Shown here: piece by piece, positions 47,218-57,239 of the stretch
Layout: each line of letters starts with the position of its first letter
How positions within the stretch are numbered: the first letter of the stretch is position 1
Source: Burkholderia cenocepacia
GTDB lineage: Bacteria > Pseudomonadota > Gammaproteobacteria > Burkholderiales > Burkholderiaceae
Direction: 5' to 3'
DNA: 64,000 bases
Assembly: GCF_900446215.1 (NCBI RefSeq)
Contig: NZ_UAQZ01000016.1
Coordinates: forward strand, 372,001-436,000
Translations under genes and position numbers: made by a program
The notes under the pieces: model-generated
What the model saw: only the letters and a program-made list of their open reading frames with translations
Database searches by the model: none
Told to the model about the DNA's origin: nothing

Positions 47218-47952
47218 TCAGTCTCGCTCGACGGGGGCGTTGACGGTCTGCATCACGTAGAACTTCGCGACGCGTTCGCTGCTTTCCCAGCCGATCGACG
47301 CGCCGCGCGGCACGAACAGCGCATCGCCGGCGCCGAGCGCCAGCACGCTGCCGTCGGGCGCGGCGAACCGCACGCCGCCGTCCAGCAGGAACATGAACTC
47401 GTTGGCGCGATGCGGCCGGACGATCCGGTGATACGGCGTCGAATCCCACGTGCCCGCGCAGTACCCGGCTGCGTCGTCGGTGAACACGTTGTCGCTGCGG
47501 CATTGCGGCGCGGGGCCGAGCAGCACCTCGGCCGGCAGCGTCGCGGACGGCTTGAAGTCCGCGTCGGCGTACAGCGCGAAGAGACCTTGCTTCGTCGGTG
47601 TCTCGCACGCCGCCGCGCAGAACGTCAGCCGCACGGGCGCTTGCGCGGCGATGCGCAGCGCGGTGCCGCAGCCGATGACGGCACCCTGTCGCGGACCGAG
47701 CACCAGCGGCGCGGCGCCGGCCGCTTCGAGCGTCAACTCGCCTTCGACGACGACGAGGGTTTCGACGTGCGGAAAGCTCGCCACGTCCAGCGCGCCCACG
47801 AAGGCGATGCGCCCGGCGGCCATCGCGTCGGGGCCTTCCCACGCAATCTCGCGATGCGCCGCGAACGGATCGCTCGCGCCGAATCCCTGCTGGCGGAAGG
47901 CGGTGGAAGACGGTGCGCCGTCGGCCCGGTGCAACACGAAAACTGCGGTCAT
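47218..47952 (-). CDS. Cupin-domain protein
   Basis: A 244-residue protein with two cupin barrels. The N-terminal one is degenerate (VETLVVVEGELTLEAAG). The C-terminal one is of the cupin_3 type (FMFLLDGGVRFAAPDGSVLALGAGDALFVPRGASIGWES). These proteins are common beside DadA-like oxidases and aldehyde dehydrogenases in amine catabolism; enzymatic activity is unproven. AGGAG precedes the ATG at 47952. Confidence 0.8.
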   Translation of the reverse strand: MTAVFVLHRADGAPSSTAFRQQGFGASDPFAAHREIAWEGPDAMAAGRIAFVGALDVASFPHVETLVVVEGELTLEAAGAAPLVLGPRQGAVIGCGTALRIAAQAPVRLTFCAAACETPTKQGLFALYADADFKPSATLPAEVLLGPAPQCRSDNVFTDDAAGYCAGTWDSTPYHRIVRPHRANEFMFLLDGGVRFAAPDGSVLALGAGDALFVPRGASIGWESSERVAKFYVMQTVNAPVERD

Positions 47953-48071
47953 TTCTGCTCCTGTGCAATGCGTGGCGACCTGGTTCGAAGCCGTCACGCG
48001 ATATCGGAAATCGTCGCTCGCCGGCGCTCCTGCCGGAACGCCTCGGCGGCGCATGTCGTCCATGCGTGCGC

Positions 48072-48503
48072 CTATGCCGCGTGACACGACGCTTCGCGGC
48101 GTTCGCCGCGCACGCGCGTCGATGGCGCTCGCACCGGCGCGCCGGCCGTTCGGGCGACCACGTAGTCGCGCGGCGTGATCCCGAGCACGCGCCGGAAATG
48201 CCGGCACAGGTGGCTCTGATCGAAGAAGCCGACGTCGGTCGCGACGATCGACGGCGCGAGACCCGCGCGCAGCAGGTCCTGCGCCCGCCGCACCCGCACG
48301 AGACACAGATACCGGTGCGGCGACAGACCGGTTTCGCTGCGAAAGCGCGCGGTGAAACGCGACACGCTCAACCCGGCCACCGCCGCGAGCGTGTCGAGGT
48401 TCAGCGGCTGCGCGAACGACGCGTCGATCGTGCGCAGCACGTCGCCGATCGCCGGCGACACGGGCCGCGCGACACGCGGCGAGCCAACGAATTGCACTGT
48501 CAT
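48072..48503 (-). CDS. Short AraC-type transcriptional regulator
   Basis: A 143-residue protein consisting essentially of an AraC/XylS DNA-binding domain: LDTLAAVAGLSVSRFTARFR as the first helix-turn-helix and IVATDVGFFDQSHLCRHFRR as the second. No sensor domain. GGGAGA at correct spacing supports the ATG at 48503, so it is a genuine short form and not a fragment. It lies between the FAD oxidoreductases and probably regulates this block. Confidence 0.85.
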   Translation of the reverse strand: MTVQFVGSPRVARPVSPAIGDVLRTIDASFAQPLNLDTLAAVAGLSVSRFTARFRSETGLSPHRYLCLVRVRRAQDLLRAGLAPSIVATDVGFFDQSHLCRHFRRVLGITPRDYVVARTAGAPVRAPSTRVRGERREASCHAA

Positions 48504-48526
48504 GTCGAATTCTCCCGGCGCTCGCT

Positions 48527-49804
48527 TCAATGCAGGAAATCCTGCATCCGGTAATACGCGCCGACGAGCGGCAGGAACCACGCGTGCCCGAAATGGCCGG
48601 GTATCGCCGGCCAGTCGAGTGCGCGCCACGGGTTCGACGCGGCCGCGCCATACAGCACGTCGGCCATCACGCGGCCCATGTGCACCGACATCTGCACGCC
48701 GTGCCCGCTGTAGCCCATCGAGTAATAGAGCCCGTCGTGCTGGCCCGCGCGCGGCAACCGGTCGGCGGTGATGTCGACCAGCCCGCCCCAGCAATAGTCG
48801 AGCCGCACGCCGGCCAGCTCGGGGAAATAGCCGGCCATGCCGGCGCGCAGGATGTCGCCGCTCTTCGCGTCGGAGCGCGGGCTCGACATCGCGAAACGCG
48901 CGCGGCCGCCGAACAGCAGCCGGTTGTCGGGCGTCACGCGAAAATAGTTGCCGATCTGGCGCGACGTCACGTACGCACGGCGCTGCGGAAACAGCCGGTT
49001 CAACTGCGCGTCGGGCAGCGGCTCGGTCACGACGATGAAGCTGCCGACCGGCGCGATGCGTCGCCGGAACCATGCGAACGGCCCGTGCTGCGACGCGCCG
49101 GTCGCGACCAGCACGCGATCGGCGACGATCGTGCCGCGCGTGCAGGTGATCCGGTGGCGCTCGCCGTCCAGCCGGTCGAGCCGTGTGACGGCCGCTTGCT
49201 CGTACACGCGTGCGCCGGCCCGCACGGCCGCTTGCGCGAGCCCGACGCCGAACTTGCCCATGTGCATCTGCGCGCCGTTGCGCTGCAGGAGCCCGCCGTA
49301 AAAGCCGTCGGACGCGATTTCATCGCGGATCCGCGACGGCTCGATCAGCTCGATGTCCGGATCGACGTCGCGCCGCAACGCATTGAAGGTCTTTTCGAGC
49401 CCCGCGAAATGCTGCGGTTTCGCGGCGAGCTTCAGCTTGCCCGTTCGCCGGAAATCGCAGTCGATCGCCTGTTCGGTCACGATCGTCTCGACGCTCTTCA
49501 CCGCGCTTTCGTACGCGAGATAAAACTGCTTTGCCTGCGCGGCGCCGATGCGCGCGGCCAGCGACGCGTAGTCCTGCGCGACGCCCGTATTGCACTGGCC
49601 GCCGTTGCGGCCGGACGCTTCGCCCGCGACCTGCGCGGCTTCGAGCACGACCACCGAGACGCCGCGCTGCGCGAGCGCGAGCGCCGCCGACAAGCCGGTG
49701 AAACCGCCACCGATGACGACCACGTCGGCCCGCCCTTCGACGGGCCCGACGCTGCCCGCGCGAAACGCGGGACGGGTATCCAGCCAGTACGATTCCAGTT
49801 TCAT
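48527..49804 (-). CDS. FAD-dependent oxidoreductase (PuuB/OrdL-like)
   Basis: A 425-residue DAO-family flavoprotein. It starts MKLESYWLDT, followed by VVVIGGGFTGLSAALALAQRG (split here from residue 28 on) and EASGRNGGQCNTG, the hallmark of gamma-glutamylputrescine oxidase (PuuB) relatives. It ends with MGYSGHGVQMSVHMG for FAD. It probably oxidises a primary or secondary amine to an aldehyde, fitting the aldehyde dehydrogenase downstream. The ATG at 49804 has GAGAAG upstream. The AraC gene follows 23 bases later. Confidence 0.88.
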   Translation of the reverse strand: MKLESYWLDTRPAFRAGSVGPVEGRADVVVIGGGFTGLSAALALAQRGVSVVVLEAAQVAGEASGRNGGQCNTGVAQDYASLAARIGAAQAKQFYLAYESAVKSVETIVTEQAIDCDFRRTGKLKLAAKPQHFAGLEKTFNALRRDVDPDIELIEPSRIRDEIASDGFYGGLLQRNGAQMHMGKFGVGLAQAAVRAGARVYEQAAVTRLDRLDGERHRITCTRGTIVADRVLVATGASQHGPFAWFRRRIAPVGSFIVVTEPLPDAQLNRLFPQRRAYVTSRQIGNYFRVTPDNRLLFGGRARFAMSSPRSDAKSGDILRAGMAGYFPELAGVRLDYCWGGLVDITADRLPRAGQHDGLYYSMGYSGHGVQMSVHMGRVMADVLYGAAASNPWRALDWPAIPGHFGHAWFLPLVGAYYRMQDFLH

Positions 49805-50000
49805 CGGATTCTTCTCGAGCATTCCCGCAACGACGATCGGCGACCGTTCAATGCGAATCATTTAATCACCGTCAAAAACCGCAGTTGCCGCGTATTCGCG
49901 CGCGGCACGCGTACAAATCGCCGTTTTGCGCGACCGCCGCAGCAGACTATGCGGCGGGCCGTTCACCGCGCCGCGCGACGCACGGTTCGCGCGCCACGGA

Positions 50001-51246
50001 CTACAGCTGCACCGGCGTGACACCCGCGGGCGCCGGCTCCGCCTGGAAGCGCGCGAGATCCTCCTCGCTGCGATGGCACAGCACCTGCGCGCCGTTCCCG
50101 AGCGTGCGCAGCGACGGGGCCGTGCGGTTGCACACGCCGTCCACGCGCATCGCGCAGCGCGACAGGAACGGACACAGCTCGGCCTCGTGCTCGCGCTCGC
50201 CGATCGGCACCAGCGGACGATGGCAGCGCTCGGCCGCATCGTCGAGCCAGCCCGCGCGCAATTCCGGCGCGGACGACACCAGCAGATGCGAATACGGGTG
50301 ATAAGGCGGCGCGCACAGCGCGTCGCGACTGCCCGTCTCCACGCGCCGGCCCGCATACAGCACGACGATGTCGTCGCTGATCGCGCGCACCTTCGCGATG
50401 TCGTGCGTGATGAACACGTACGACACGCCGAGCTTCGCCTGCAGGTCGCGCAGCAGTTCGATGATCGCGGCGCCGACCACGGTGTCGAGCGCCGACGTGA
50501 CCTCGTCGCACAGGATCAGGTCGGGTTCGGCGGCGAGCGCCCGCGCGAGATTCACGCGCTGCTTCTGCCCGCCGGACAATTCGCCGGTACGCCGCGCGGC
50601 CACCGCCGGCGGCAGCCGCACGAGTTCGAGCAGTTCCGCGACGCGCTGCCGCGCACGCGCGCCCTTGATCCCGTGATAGAACGCGAGCGGTCGCGCGAGC
50701 GTGCGCTCGACGGTATGCACCGGATTGAGCGCGGTATCGGCGTTCTGGAACACGATCTGCACGCGGCGATGCTGCTCCTTCGTCCGTTTGCCGATATCGC
50801 GCGCGAGCGGCACGCCGTCGAGCAGGATCTCGCCGCCGGTCGCCGGCACGAGGCCCGCGATCACCTTCGCGAGCGTCGTCTTGCCGGAACCGGATTCGCC
50901 GATCACGCCGACGGTCTGCCCGCGCCCGATGCGCAGGTCGACTTCATGCAGGATCACCTTCGCGGGCCAGCCGTTCGCCGCGCGGCCGCCGTAACCGGCG
51001 ATCGCGCCGCGCACGTCGAGCAGCGGCGCCGGCGCGGCCGGTCGTCGCACTTCCCCGCCACGTTCGGCATCGTTCGGCGTGACCGCCGCGATCAGGCTCT
51101 GCGTGTACGGATGCGTCGGCGCATGCAGGATCTTTTCGGTCGCCCCCGCCTCGCGGATCACGCCGTCGCTCAGCACGACGATCCGGTCGGCCGCCGACCA
51201 CGCGCAGCCCGCGCACCTCGACGAGCGGGTTCGATTCGTGTCGCAT
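50001..51246 (-). pseudogene. Double-domain peptide ABC ATPase with first domain deleted
   Basis: The ATG at 51246 overlaps the permease stop (TGATG) and begins MRHESNPLVEVRGLRVV, a normal Dpp/Opp ATPase start. Seventeen codons later, at about 51185-51199, the sequence jumps in another frame to ADRIVVLSDGVIREAG, which is the end of the first ATPase domain. Roughly 200 codons, including Walker A, signature and Walker B, are missing, and the join shifts the frame. The second ATPase domain is intact (GESGSGKTT, LSGGQKQR, LILCDEVTSALD) and open from a GTG at 51176. It might still be made, but without its partner domain. The junction lies in a perfect hairpin (GGTCGG/CCGACC). Confidence 0.82.
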
Positions 51247-52205
51247 CAGTGTCCTCCGGCGGCGCCGGCCGCGCCCTTGCGGCGGCCGCGATGCGGCAGA
51301 CCGTCGATCAACAGGTTGACGCCCACCGTCAGGATCGCGATCGCGACCGCGGGCATGATCGCGACGGCCGAGCCGTCGCCGAGGCTCGCGATGTTCTCGC
51401 GCACGAGGGAGCCGAGGTCCGCATACGGCGGCTGCACGCCGAGGCCGAGAAAGCTGAGGCCGCTCAGCAGCAGCACGACGAACGTGAAGCGCAGCCCGGT
51501 ATCCGCCAGCATCGGGTGGATCATGTTCGGCAGCATCTCGACGCACGCGATGTACAGCGCGCTCTCGCCGCGCGCCTTTGCCACCTGCACGAATTCGAGC
51601 GTGCTGATGTTGACGGCCAGCGCGCGCGCGATCCGGTACGAGCCCGGCATGTAGCTGACCGCGGCGGTGAGCACCAGCAGCGGCAGCGACGAACCGAACG
51701 CGGCGACGAACATCAGCGCGAACATCTTCGACGGAATCGACGTGAGCGCGTCGAGCAGCCGGCTCATCGTCTCGTCGACCGCGCGGCCCGACACGGTCGC
51801 GAGCAGCCCGAGCGTCGTGCCGGTCAGCGCGGCGAGCAGCACCGCGGCCAGCGCGAGCAGCACGGTCAGCCGCGTGCCGTACAGGATGCGGCTCAGCATG
51901 TCGCGGCCGAGGAAGTCGGAACCGAACGGCAGCTTCGCACCGAACGGCGCGAATACATCCGGCGTGACGATCGCGCCGACGTCGTGCGGCGCGAGCAGCG
52001 GCGCGAACACCGCGATGAACAGCATCAGGCCGACCATCGACAGGCCGACGCGGCCGCCGGTCGTCAGTCTGATGCGTGCGCCGCGGCGCTTGCGGGGCTG
52101 GTCGGGGGACGGCGCGGCGGGCGGCGTCGCGCCTCCCCACGGCGCGCGCGGTTCGCCTGACGGCGGCAGCGCGCTGCTGCGATGAACGGGTTCGGTCGGG
52201 TGCAT
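51246..52205 (-). CDS. Peptide-type ABC transporter permease (DppC-like)
   Basis: About 319 residues from the ATG at 52205 (MHPTEPVHRSS); an upstream GTG at 52235 directly after the previous stop is also possible. A Pro-rich cytoplasmic N-terminus is followed by six membrane segments and the DppC features PFGSDFLGRDMLSRILYGTR and FVQVAKARGES, the EAA loop. It forms the heterodimeric channel with the DppB-like protein encoded just upstream. Its TGA overlaps the ATG of the ATPase gene. Confidence 0.88.
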   Translation of the reverse strand: MHPTEPVHRSSALPPSGEPRAPWGGATPPAAPSPDQPRKRRGARIRLTTGGRVGLSMVGLMLFIAVFAPLLAPHDVGAIVTPDVFAPFGAKLPFGSDFLGRDMLSRILYGTRLTVLLALAAVLLAALTGTTLGLLATVSGRAVDETMSRLLDALTSIPSKMFALMFVAAFGSSLPLLVLTAAVSYMPGSYRIARALAVNISTLEFVQVAKARGESALYIACVEMLPNMIHPMLADTGLRFTFVVLLLSGLSFLGLGVQPPYADLGSLVRENIASLGDGSAVAIMPAVAIAILTVGVNLLIDGLPHRGRRKGAAGAAGGH

Positions 52206-52235
52206 GGGCGGCATCTCGGAAGAAAAACGGGACAC

Positions 52236-53189
52236 TCAGGTCCGCAGTCGCGGGTTCGACACGATCGAGCACAGATCGGCGAACAGCACGAGCATCAGGT
52301 ACGCGACGCAGAAAATCAGCGTGCATGCCTGGACCAACGGGAAATCGCGGTTGCCGACGGCATCGACCATCAGGCTCGCGAGGCCCGGATAGTTGAAGAT
52401 CGTCTCGACGACGATCACGCCGCCGAGCAGATACGACAGGCTCAGCGCGATCGCGTTGGCGATCGGACCGATCGCGTTCGGCAGCGCGTGGCGCAGCACG
52501 ACGCGCGCGGGGCTCGCGCCCTTGAGCATCGCCATCTCGACGTACGACGCGCTCAGCTGCTCGATCACCGCGGCGCGCGTCATCCGCGCCATCTGCGCGA
52601 TCACGACCGCGCACAGCGTCAGCACCGGCATCGCATACGCCCGCAGGAAATCGTGCAGGCTGTCGATCGGGCCGCTGTACGACAGCGCGGACAACCAGCG
52701 CAGCTTCACCGCGAACACGAGCACGGCGACCGTCGCGATCAGGAACTCCGGCGTCGCGACGAGCGACAGCGTGCCGAGGCTGATCACGCGGTCGACCACC
52801 GACTCGCGTTTGACCGCGGCGAGGATGCCGAGCAGCAGCGCGATCGGCACCGACACGGCGGTCGTGATCGCCGCGAGCGCGAGCGACTTCGGCAGGCGCC
52901 CGCCGATCAGCTCCGACACCGGCATGTCGCCGGACAGCGAACGGCCGAAATCGCCGTGCAGCAGCCCGCCGAGCCAGTGCACGTAACGCACGTGCGCCGG
53001 CATGTCGAGCCCGAACTGCTGACGCAGCGCGGCGACCGTCTCCGGCGTCGCCGACTGACCGAGCGCGGCCTGCGCGGCGTCGCCCGGCAGCAGGTTCGTG
53101 ATCGTGAAGATGATCGCGGACACGATCAGCAGCGTCAGCGCGGTGACCGCGATGCGTCGACCGATCAGCCCAAGCAGGATTCGATTCAT
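52236..53189 (-). CDS. Peptide-type ABC transporter permease (DppB-like)
   Basis: A 317-residue inner-membrane protein with six membrane segments. It has the classical N-terminus RRIAVTALTLLIVSAIIFTITNLLPGDAA, in family position, DFGRSLSGDMPV, and an EAA loop (YVEMAMLKGASPARVVLRHALPNA). It partners the DppC-like subunit. It lies 79 bases after the binding-protein gene in the same operon. Confidence 0.9.
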   Translation of the reverse strand: MNRILLGLIGRRIAVTALTLLIVSAIIFTITNLLPGDAAQAALGQSATPETVAALRQQFGLDMPAHVRYVHWLGGLLHGDFGRSLSGDMPVSELIGGRLPKSLALAAITTAVSVPIALLLGILAAVKRESVVDRVISLGTLSLVATPEFLIATVAVLVFAVKLRWLSALSYSGPIDSLHDFLRAYAMPVLTLCAVVIAQMARMTRAAVIEQLSASYVEMAMLKGASPARVVLRHALPNAIGPIANAIALSLSYLLGGVIVVETIFNYPGLASLMVDAVGNRDFPLVQACTLIFCVAYLMLVLFADLCSIVSNPRLRT

Positions 53190-53268
53190 GAAACGGCACT
53201 CCGGGAAAGATCCCGCGCGACCGGGGCGGTGGCCCGCTGCGGCCGCGCGGCGGCGTCACGTATCGACG

Positions 53269-54852
53269 TCAGGCGTTCCACCACACATACTCGGCGAACA
53301 TGAAGCCCATCATCCCGCCGGTCGGGATCGACCCGAGGCCCGCGAGCCGCTTGTCGTAGCCGTCGAGGAAGCTGATGAACGCCGGAATGCCGACCCGGCC
53401 CTGCTGCGCGACGAGCGTCTGCATCTCGCCGTACATCTGCTTGCGCTTCGCATCGTCGGTCTCCGAGCGCGCGGCGAGCAGCAGCTGATCGAACTTCGCG
53501 TTCTTCCAGCCCGACTCGTTCCACGCGGCGTCCGACTTGAAGAACTGCGTGAACAGCACGTCGGCGCTCGAGCGCGGGTTGATGTTGCCGAAGCCGAGCG
53601 GATGCTTCATCCAGTGGTTCGACCAGTAGCCGTCGGGCGACACGCGGTTGACCTGCAGGTTCAGCCCGATCTTCTGGCCGGCCTGCTGCAGCAGCACGGC
53701 CATTTCGATCGACCCGTTCGCATCGGACGTCGCATAGATCGGCGGCAGCGCCGTGCCGAGCGCGCCGGCCTTCTGGAACAGGAATTTCGCCTTGTCCGGA
53801 TCGTGCGGCCGCTGCGGCAGCGACGCGTTGAAGTAGCGATGCCCCGGCGGGATCGGCTGGTCGTTGCCGATCACCGCATAGCCGCGAAATACCGCCGAGC
53901 GGATCTGTTCGCGATCGAACAGGTACTTCATCCCCTCGACGAAATCGGGATTCGCGGTGATCGGGCTTTCGCTGCGCATGATCAGGTCGGTATAGAGCCC
54001 CGACTTGGTTTCCTTCAGCGCATAGCCGGGCGTCGACGCGACCCGTTGCGTCGAGCGCGGGTCGATCGCGTTGATCAGGTGCACGTCGCCCGACAGCAGC
54101 GCGTTCAGGCGCGCGGCGCTGTCGCTGATGCCGATCAGTTCGATCTCGTCGAGATACGGCATGCCCGGCTTGAAGTAGCTGTCGTTGCGCACGCCGACGG
54201 TCGACACGCCCGGCTTGAACGACTTGAGCTTGTACGGACCGCAGCCGATGCCGGTCGCGAAATCGGTCGTGCCGTCCTTGACGATCACGAGTTGCGGCGT
54301 CGCGAGGATGACCGGCAGATCGGCGTTCGCGCTGGCGAGCGTGAGCGTGACCTCGTCCGGGCCGCTCGCCTTCGCGTCCGCGAACTGGTCGGCGAGCGGC
54401 TTGACCTTCGACGCGGTGGCCGCGTTCTTGTGGCGCATCAGCGAGAACACCACGTCGGCCGGGCCAACGGGTTTGCCGTCGTGGAACGTGACGCCCTTGC
54501 GCAGCTTGATGATCCAGGTCTTCGCATCGGTCGTGTGCAGCGACTCGGCGAGATTCATCTGCGGCGTGAGGCTCCCGTCGAGCTGCGTGAGGCCGCTGTA
54601 GAACATGAAGAAGCGGATGTAGTCCGCGCCCGTCGAGCCCTTGGCCGGGTCGAGCGTATCGGCGGTCGAGCTGGATTCGTTCGCGACCCGGATCTTGCCG
54701 CCGCGCTTCGGCGCGGGCGCGGCGAATGCCGACTGCGCGCTCGTCAGCAATCCGCCGCCGCCGACGGCCATCATGCCGCTCGCCGCCATGACCCGCATCA
54801 TGTCGCGGCGCGTGAAGCCGCCCTTGCCACCATTGTCGATATCGTCGCTCAT
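53269..54852 (-). CDS. Periplasmic substrate-binding protein, peptide/nickel type (SBP_bac_5)
   Basis: A 527-residue extracellular solute-binding protein of family 5. The leader FTRRDMMRVMAASGMMAVGG is a twin-arginine signal. The mature protein has KIRVANESSSTADTLDPAKG, the DppA/OppA-like opening, and KTWIIKLRKGVTFHDGKPV, a strong family signature. It captures a peptide or amine-like ligand. AGGAG precedes the ATG at 54852. It leads the importer operon; the ligand is likely the compound broken down by the oxidoreductases downstream. Confidence 0.9.
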   Translation of the reverse strand: MSDDIDNGGKGGFTRRDMMRVMAASGMMAVGGGGLLTSAQSAFAAPAPKRGGKIRVANESSSTADTLDPAKGSTGADYIRFFMFYSGLTQLDGSLTPQMNLAESLHTTDAKTWIIKLRKGVTFHDGKPVGPADVVFSLMRHKNAATASKVKPLADQFADAKASGPDEVTLTLASANADLPVILATPQLVIVKDGTTDFATGIGCGPYKLKSFKPGVSTVGVRNDSYFKPGMPYLDEIELIGISDSAARLNALLSGDVHLINAIDPRSTQRVASTPGYALKETKSGLYTDLIMRSESPITANPDFVEGMKYLFDREQIRSAVFRGYAVIGNDQPIPPGHRYFNASLPQRPHDPDKAKFLFQKAGALGTALPPIYATSDANGSIEMAVLLQQAGQKIGLNLQVNRVSPDGYWSNHWMKHPLGFGNINPRSSADVLFTQFFKSDAAWNESGWKNAKFDQLLLAARSETDDAKRKQMYGEMQTLVAQQGRVGIPAFISFLDGYDKRLAGLGSIPTGGMMGFMFAEYVWWNA

Positions 54853-55283
54853 CCGAACTGCTCCTGACTGTGTAAAGTGGGTCATAGGGTCCAGCGTGGT
54901 TGTTCGATCCCGCCGCGCCCGCTTGCTGGTGGCGGGCGCGACGCCGTGCACATGCAATTCATTTAAGCATCGCCAAAATGCCGGTTGTCCCGATTCGGGC
55001 CGCCCTCACGATACGAATCGACCGTTTTGGGTGGCCTGCGCAGCATGATTTGCTGCGTGCGCCGGGGACCATCGGCGGGTGCCGGCCGCATGCCGGCGCG
55101 CACGTGAAAGTTCAGAGGATTGTTCGCCGGCATCCACGCGTTGATCCCGCAGGCGCGACGCGAATGCGTGCAGGCTCGCGCGACGTGGCGACACCGGCCG
55201 CCTGCCGCATTGCGCGTGTTTCTCCCGGGATCGCGACGGGCGGCACCACGCGTGCGCGGCACCGCACCGGGGAAACGCGTCGC
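54853..55283. other. Intergenic region, no gene seen
   Basis: About 430 bases between the HAD gene and the binding protein. No convincing gene or hairpin; it presumably contains the promoter of the importer operon. Confidence 0.5.
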
Positions 55284-55952
55284 TTACAGCCCGAGCTGCG
55301 TCGCGAGCTGGCCGATGTCCGACACTTCGTAATAGTTGTAGAACGGCGTGCCCGGCTCGTGGCCGCGATTCACGAAGGCCTTGTGCCTGATTCCCAGATC
55401 CTCGGCCGTCATCAGGTCGTAGCGCAGGCTCGACGACACGTGCAGCACGTCCTCGGGCTTGCAGCCGAGCTTGTCGAACATGTATTCGAAGCCCTGCATC
55501 CGCGGCTTGTACGATTGCGCCTGCTGCGCGGTGAACACCGCGTGGAACGGTGCGCCGAGCTTGTCGACGTTGCTCATGATCTGCTCGTCCATCGCGTTCG
55601 ACAGGATCACGAGCTTGTACTTCGTCGCCAGCCGTGACAGCCCGGCGGGCACGTCCGGATGCGGGCCCCAGCTCGGCACCGCACGATAGAACAGCTCGGC
55701 CTCGGCTTCGTCGAACGTCACGCCGACCCGCGCGCAGGTGCGGCGGATCGCGTTGACGACGACGTCGCGATACGGCTTCCACGCACCGAGCACCTCGTCG
55801 AGCCGATAGGCGGCGAACGCGCGCACGAATGCCTCCATCGCGGCCGGCGACAACCGGTCCGCATAGATTTCGCGCGCCGTCTCGGCCATCCGGAAATGGG
55901 TCAGCGTGCCGTAACAGTCGAAGGTGATGTACTTCGGTTCAAACTGGATCAT
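55284..55952 (-). CDS. Haloacid dehalogenase-like hydrolase (type II)
   Basis: A 222-residue HAD protein. Motif I is ITFDCYGTLT with the nucleophilic aspartate near residue 11, motif II VILSNAMDEQI, motif III includes SYKPRMQGFEY, and motif IV is SSSLRYDLMTAEDLG, in which the expected acidic pair is weak. It has the cap of L-2-haloacid dehalogenases, yet most such genes in this context are phosphatases or of unknown function. GGAC lies before the ATG at 55952. It is upstream of the importer operon. Confidence 0.83.
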   Translation of the reverse strand: MIQFEPKYITFDCYGTLTHFRMAETAREIYADRLSPAAMEAFVRAFAAYRLDEVLGAWKPYRDVVVNAIRRTCARVGVTFDEAEAELFYRAVPSWGPHPDVPAGLSRLATKYKLVILSNAMDEQIMSNVDKLGAPFHAVFTAQQAQSYKPRMQGFEYMFDKLGCKPEDVLHVSSSLRYDLMTAEDLGIRHKAFVNRGHEPGTPFYNYYEVSDIGQLATQLGL

Positions 55953-56366
55953 GATGACGTCCTGTCGGTGTGAAGCCCCGGCGGGCCGGGGACGGGCTGG
56001 GTTGTACGAAATTGAATCAGGGCAAAAAGCCCCGCGCGCGTCGTTTGGCGCCGTCCGAAACGCAGAATCGTCGCGTGTTGCGCGGCGCGGGCAGCACGAT
56101 ATGCGGCGCGTCCGGCGGCGCCGGCCGCTGCGGCCCGCCGCAACGGCCGCGACATCGCGCTTTCGTCGTAGCGGCACGCTCGCGGCAGGAACGATCGAGT
56201 TCATGTGACGCGTCGGCACGACGGGCGGATGCGTTCGTGCCGGCCGAGCGGATCGGCGTCGATCCCGAGCGCCGGGCCGCCGCCGGAAAACAGGCGAATC
56301 GTCCTATCCGTGCCGCCGCCGCGCTGGCAGAGTGAACAGGTCATTTCCACCCATCCGGAGTCCGGC
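55953..56366. other. Intergenic region, no gene seen
   Basis: About 410 bases between divergent genes, with the promoters of the HAD gene and of the plus-strand block presumed here. Open frames are GC-rich noise. Confidence 0.45.
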
Positions 56367-57227
56367 GTGTCCGACCTCAATCCTTCCCGCACGCTCATCT
56401 ATCGCCCGTTCACCGAAGCCGACCTGCCCGCCGCCCATCGACTGTCCGAAGCAGTCAAGTGGCCGCACCGGCTCGACGACTGGCGCTTCGTATTCCAGCT
56501 CGGCAGCGGCTTCGTCGCCGAGGACGAAACCGGCATCGTCGGCACCGCGCTCGGCTGGCGCTTCGGCGAATCGCACGCGTCGCTCGGCATGGTCATCGTG
56601 TCGCCCGAGCGCCAGGGCTGCGGCATCGGCCGCGAACTGCTCACCCGCGTGGTCGACAGCTTCGGCACGCGGACCGTGTTTCTGCATGCGACGCCGGCCG
56701 GCGAGCCGCTGTACGCGAAGTTCGGCTTCGACGTCATCGATACGATCGATCAGCACCAGGGCGCCGCGTTCCAGCCGCCGCTGATCTCGCTGCCGCCCGG
56801 CGAGCGCCTGCGCCCGCTCGGCACCAACGACGGCCCGCGGCTCGCCGCGCTCGCGTCGCGCGCGGCCGGCTACGAACGCGGTGCGGTGATCGATGCGCTG
56901 CTCGACGTCGCGAACGGGATCGCGCTCGACCGCGACGGCGAGCTGCTCGGTTTCGCGCTGTTCCGCCGGTTCGGCCGCGGCCACGTGATCGGCCCGGTGA
57001 TCGCGCCGGATGCGCTGCGCGCGCAAGCGCTGATCAGCCATTGGCTCGCGCTGCACGAGGGCATGTTCGTGCGGCTCGACGTGCCGGGCGACAGCGGGCT
57101 GTCGGACTGGCTGCAGGGGCTCGGGTTGCCGCGCGTCGATACGGTCGTCGCGATGGCGCGCGGCACGACGCCGCCACGCGACCCGGCGCTGCGCGCGTTC
57201 GCGATCGTGAACCAGGCGCTCGGCTGA
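56367..57227 (+). CDS. GNAT family N-acetyltransferase
   Basis: A 286-residue protein with an N-terminal GNAT domain (about 8-135): the acetyl-CoA site is VSPERQGCGIGRELLTRVV, and FGFDVIDTIDQHQG closes the fold. Residues 150-280 form a second, GNAT-like domain of the C-terminal type. It would transfer an acetyl group to an amine. The start is GTG with GGAG six bases upstream. It heads a plus-strand group; GhrA-like follows after 12 bases, so they are co-transcribed. Confidence 0.86.
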   Translation: MSDLNPSRTLIYRPFTEADLPAAHRLSEAVKWPHRLDDWRFVFQLGSGFVAEDETGIVGTALGWRFGESHASLGMVIVSPERQGCGIGRELLTRVVDSFGTRTVFLHATPAGEPLYAKFGFDVIDTIDQHQGAAFQPPLISLPPGERLRPLGTNDGPRLAALASRAAGYERGAVIDALLDVANGIALDRDGELLGFALFRRFGRGHVIGPVIAPDALRAQALISHWLALHEGMFVRLDVPGDSGLSDWLQGLGLPRVDTVVAMARGTTPPRDPALRAFAIVNQALG

Positions 57228-57239
57228 GCGGGGCGCACG

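Noticed and set aside
47218-47968. Fusion of the DadA-like oxidoreductase with an upstream domain in the same frame
   Set aside because: The upstream residues are Arg-rich noise antisense-frame to a real cupin gene; the oxidoreductase ATG at 47215 immediately precedes its FAD motif.
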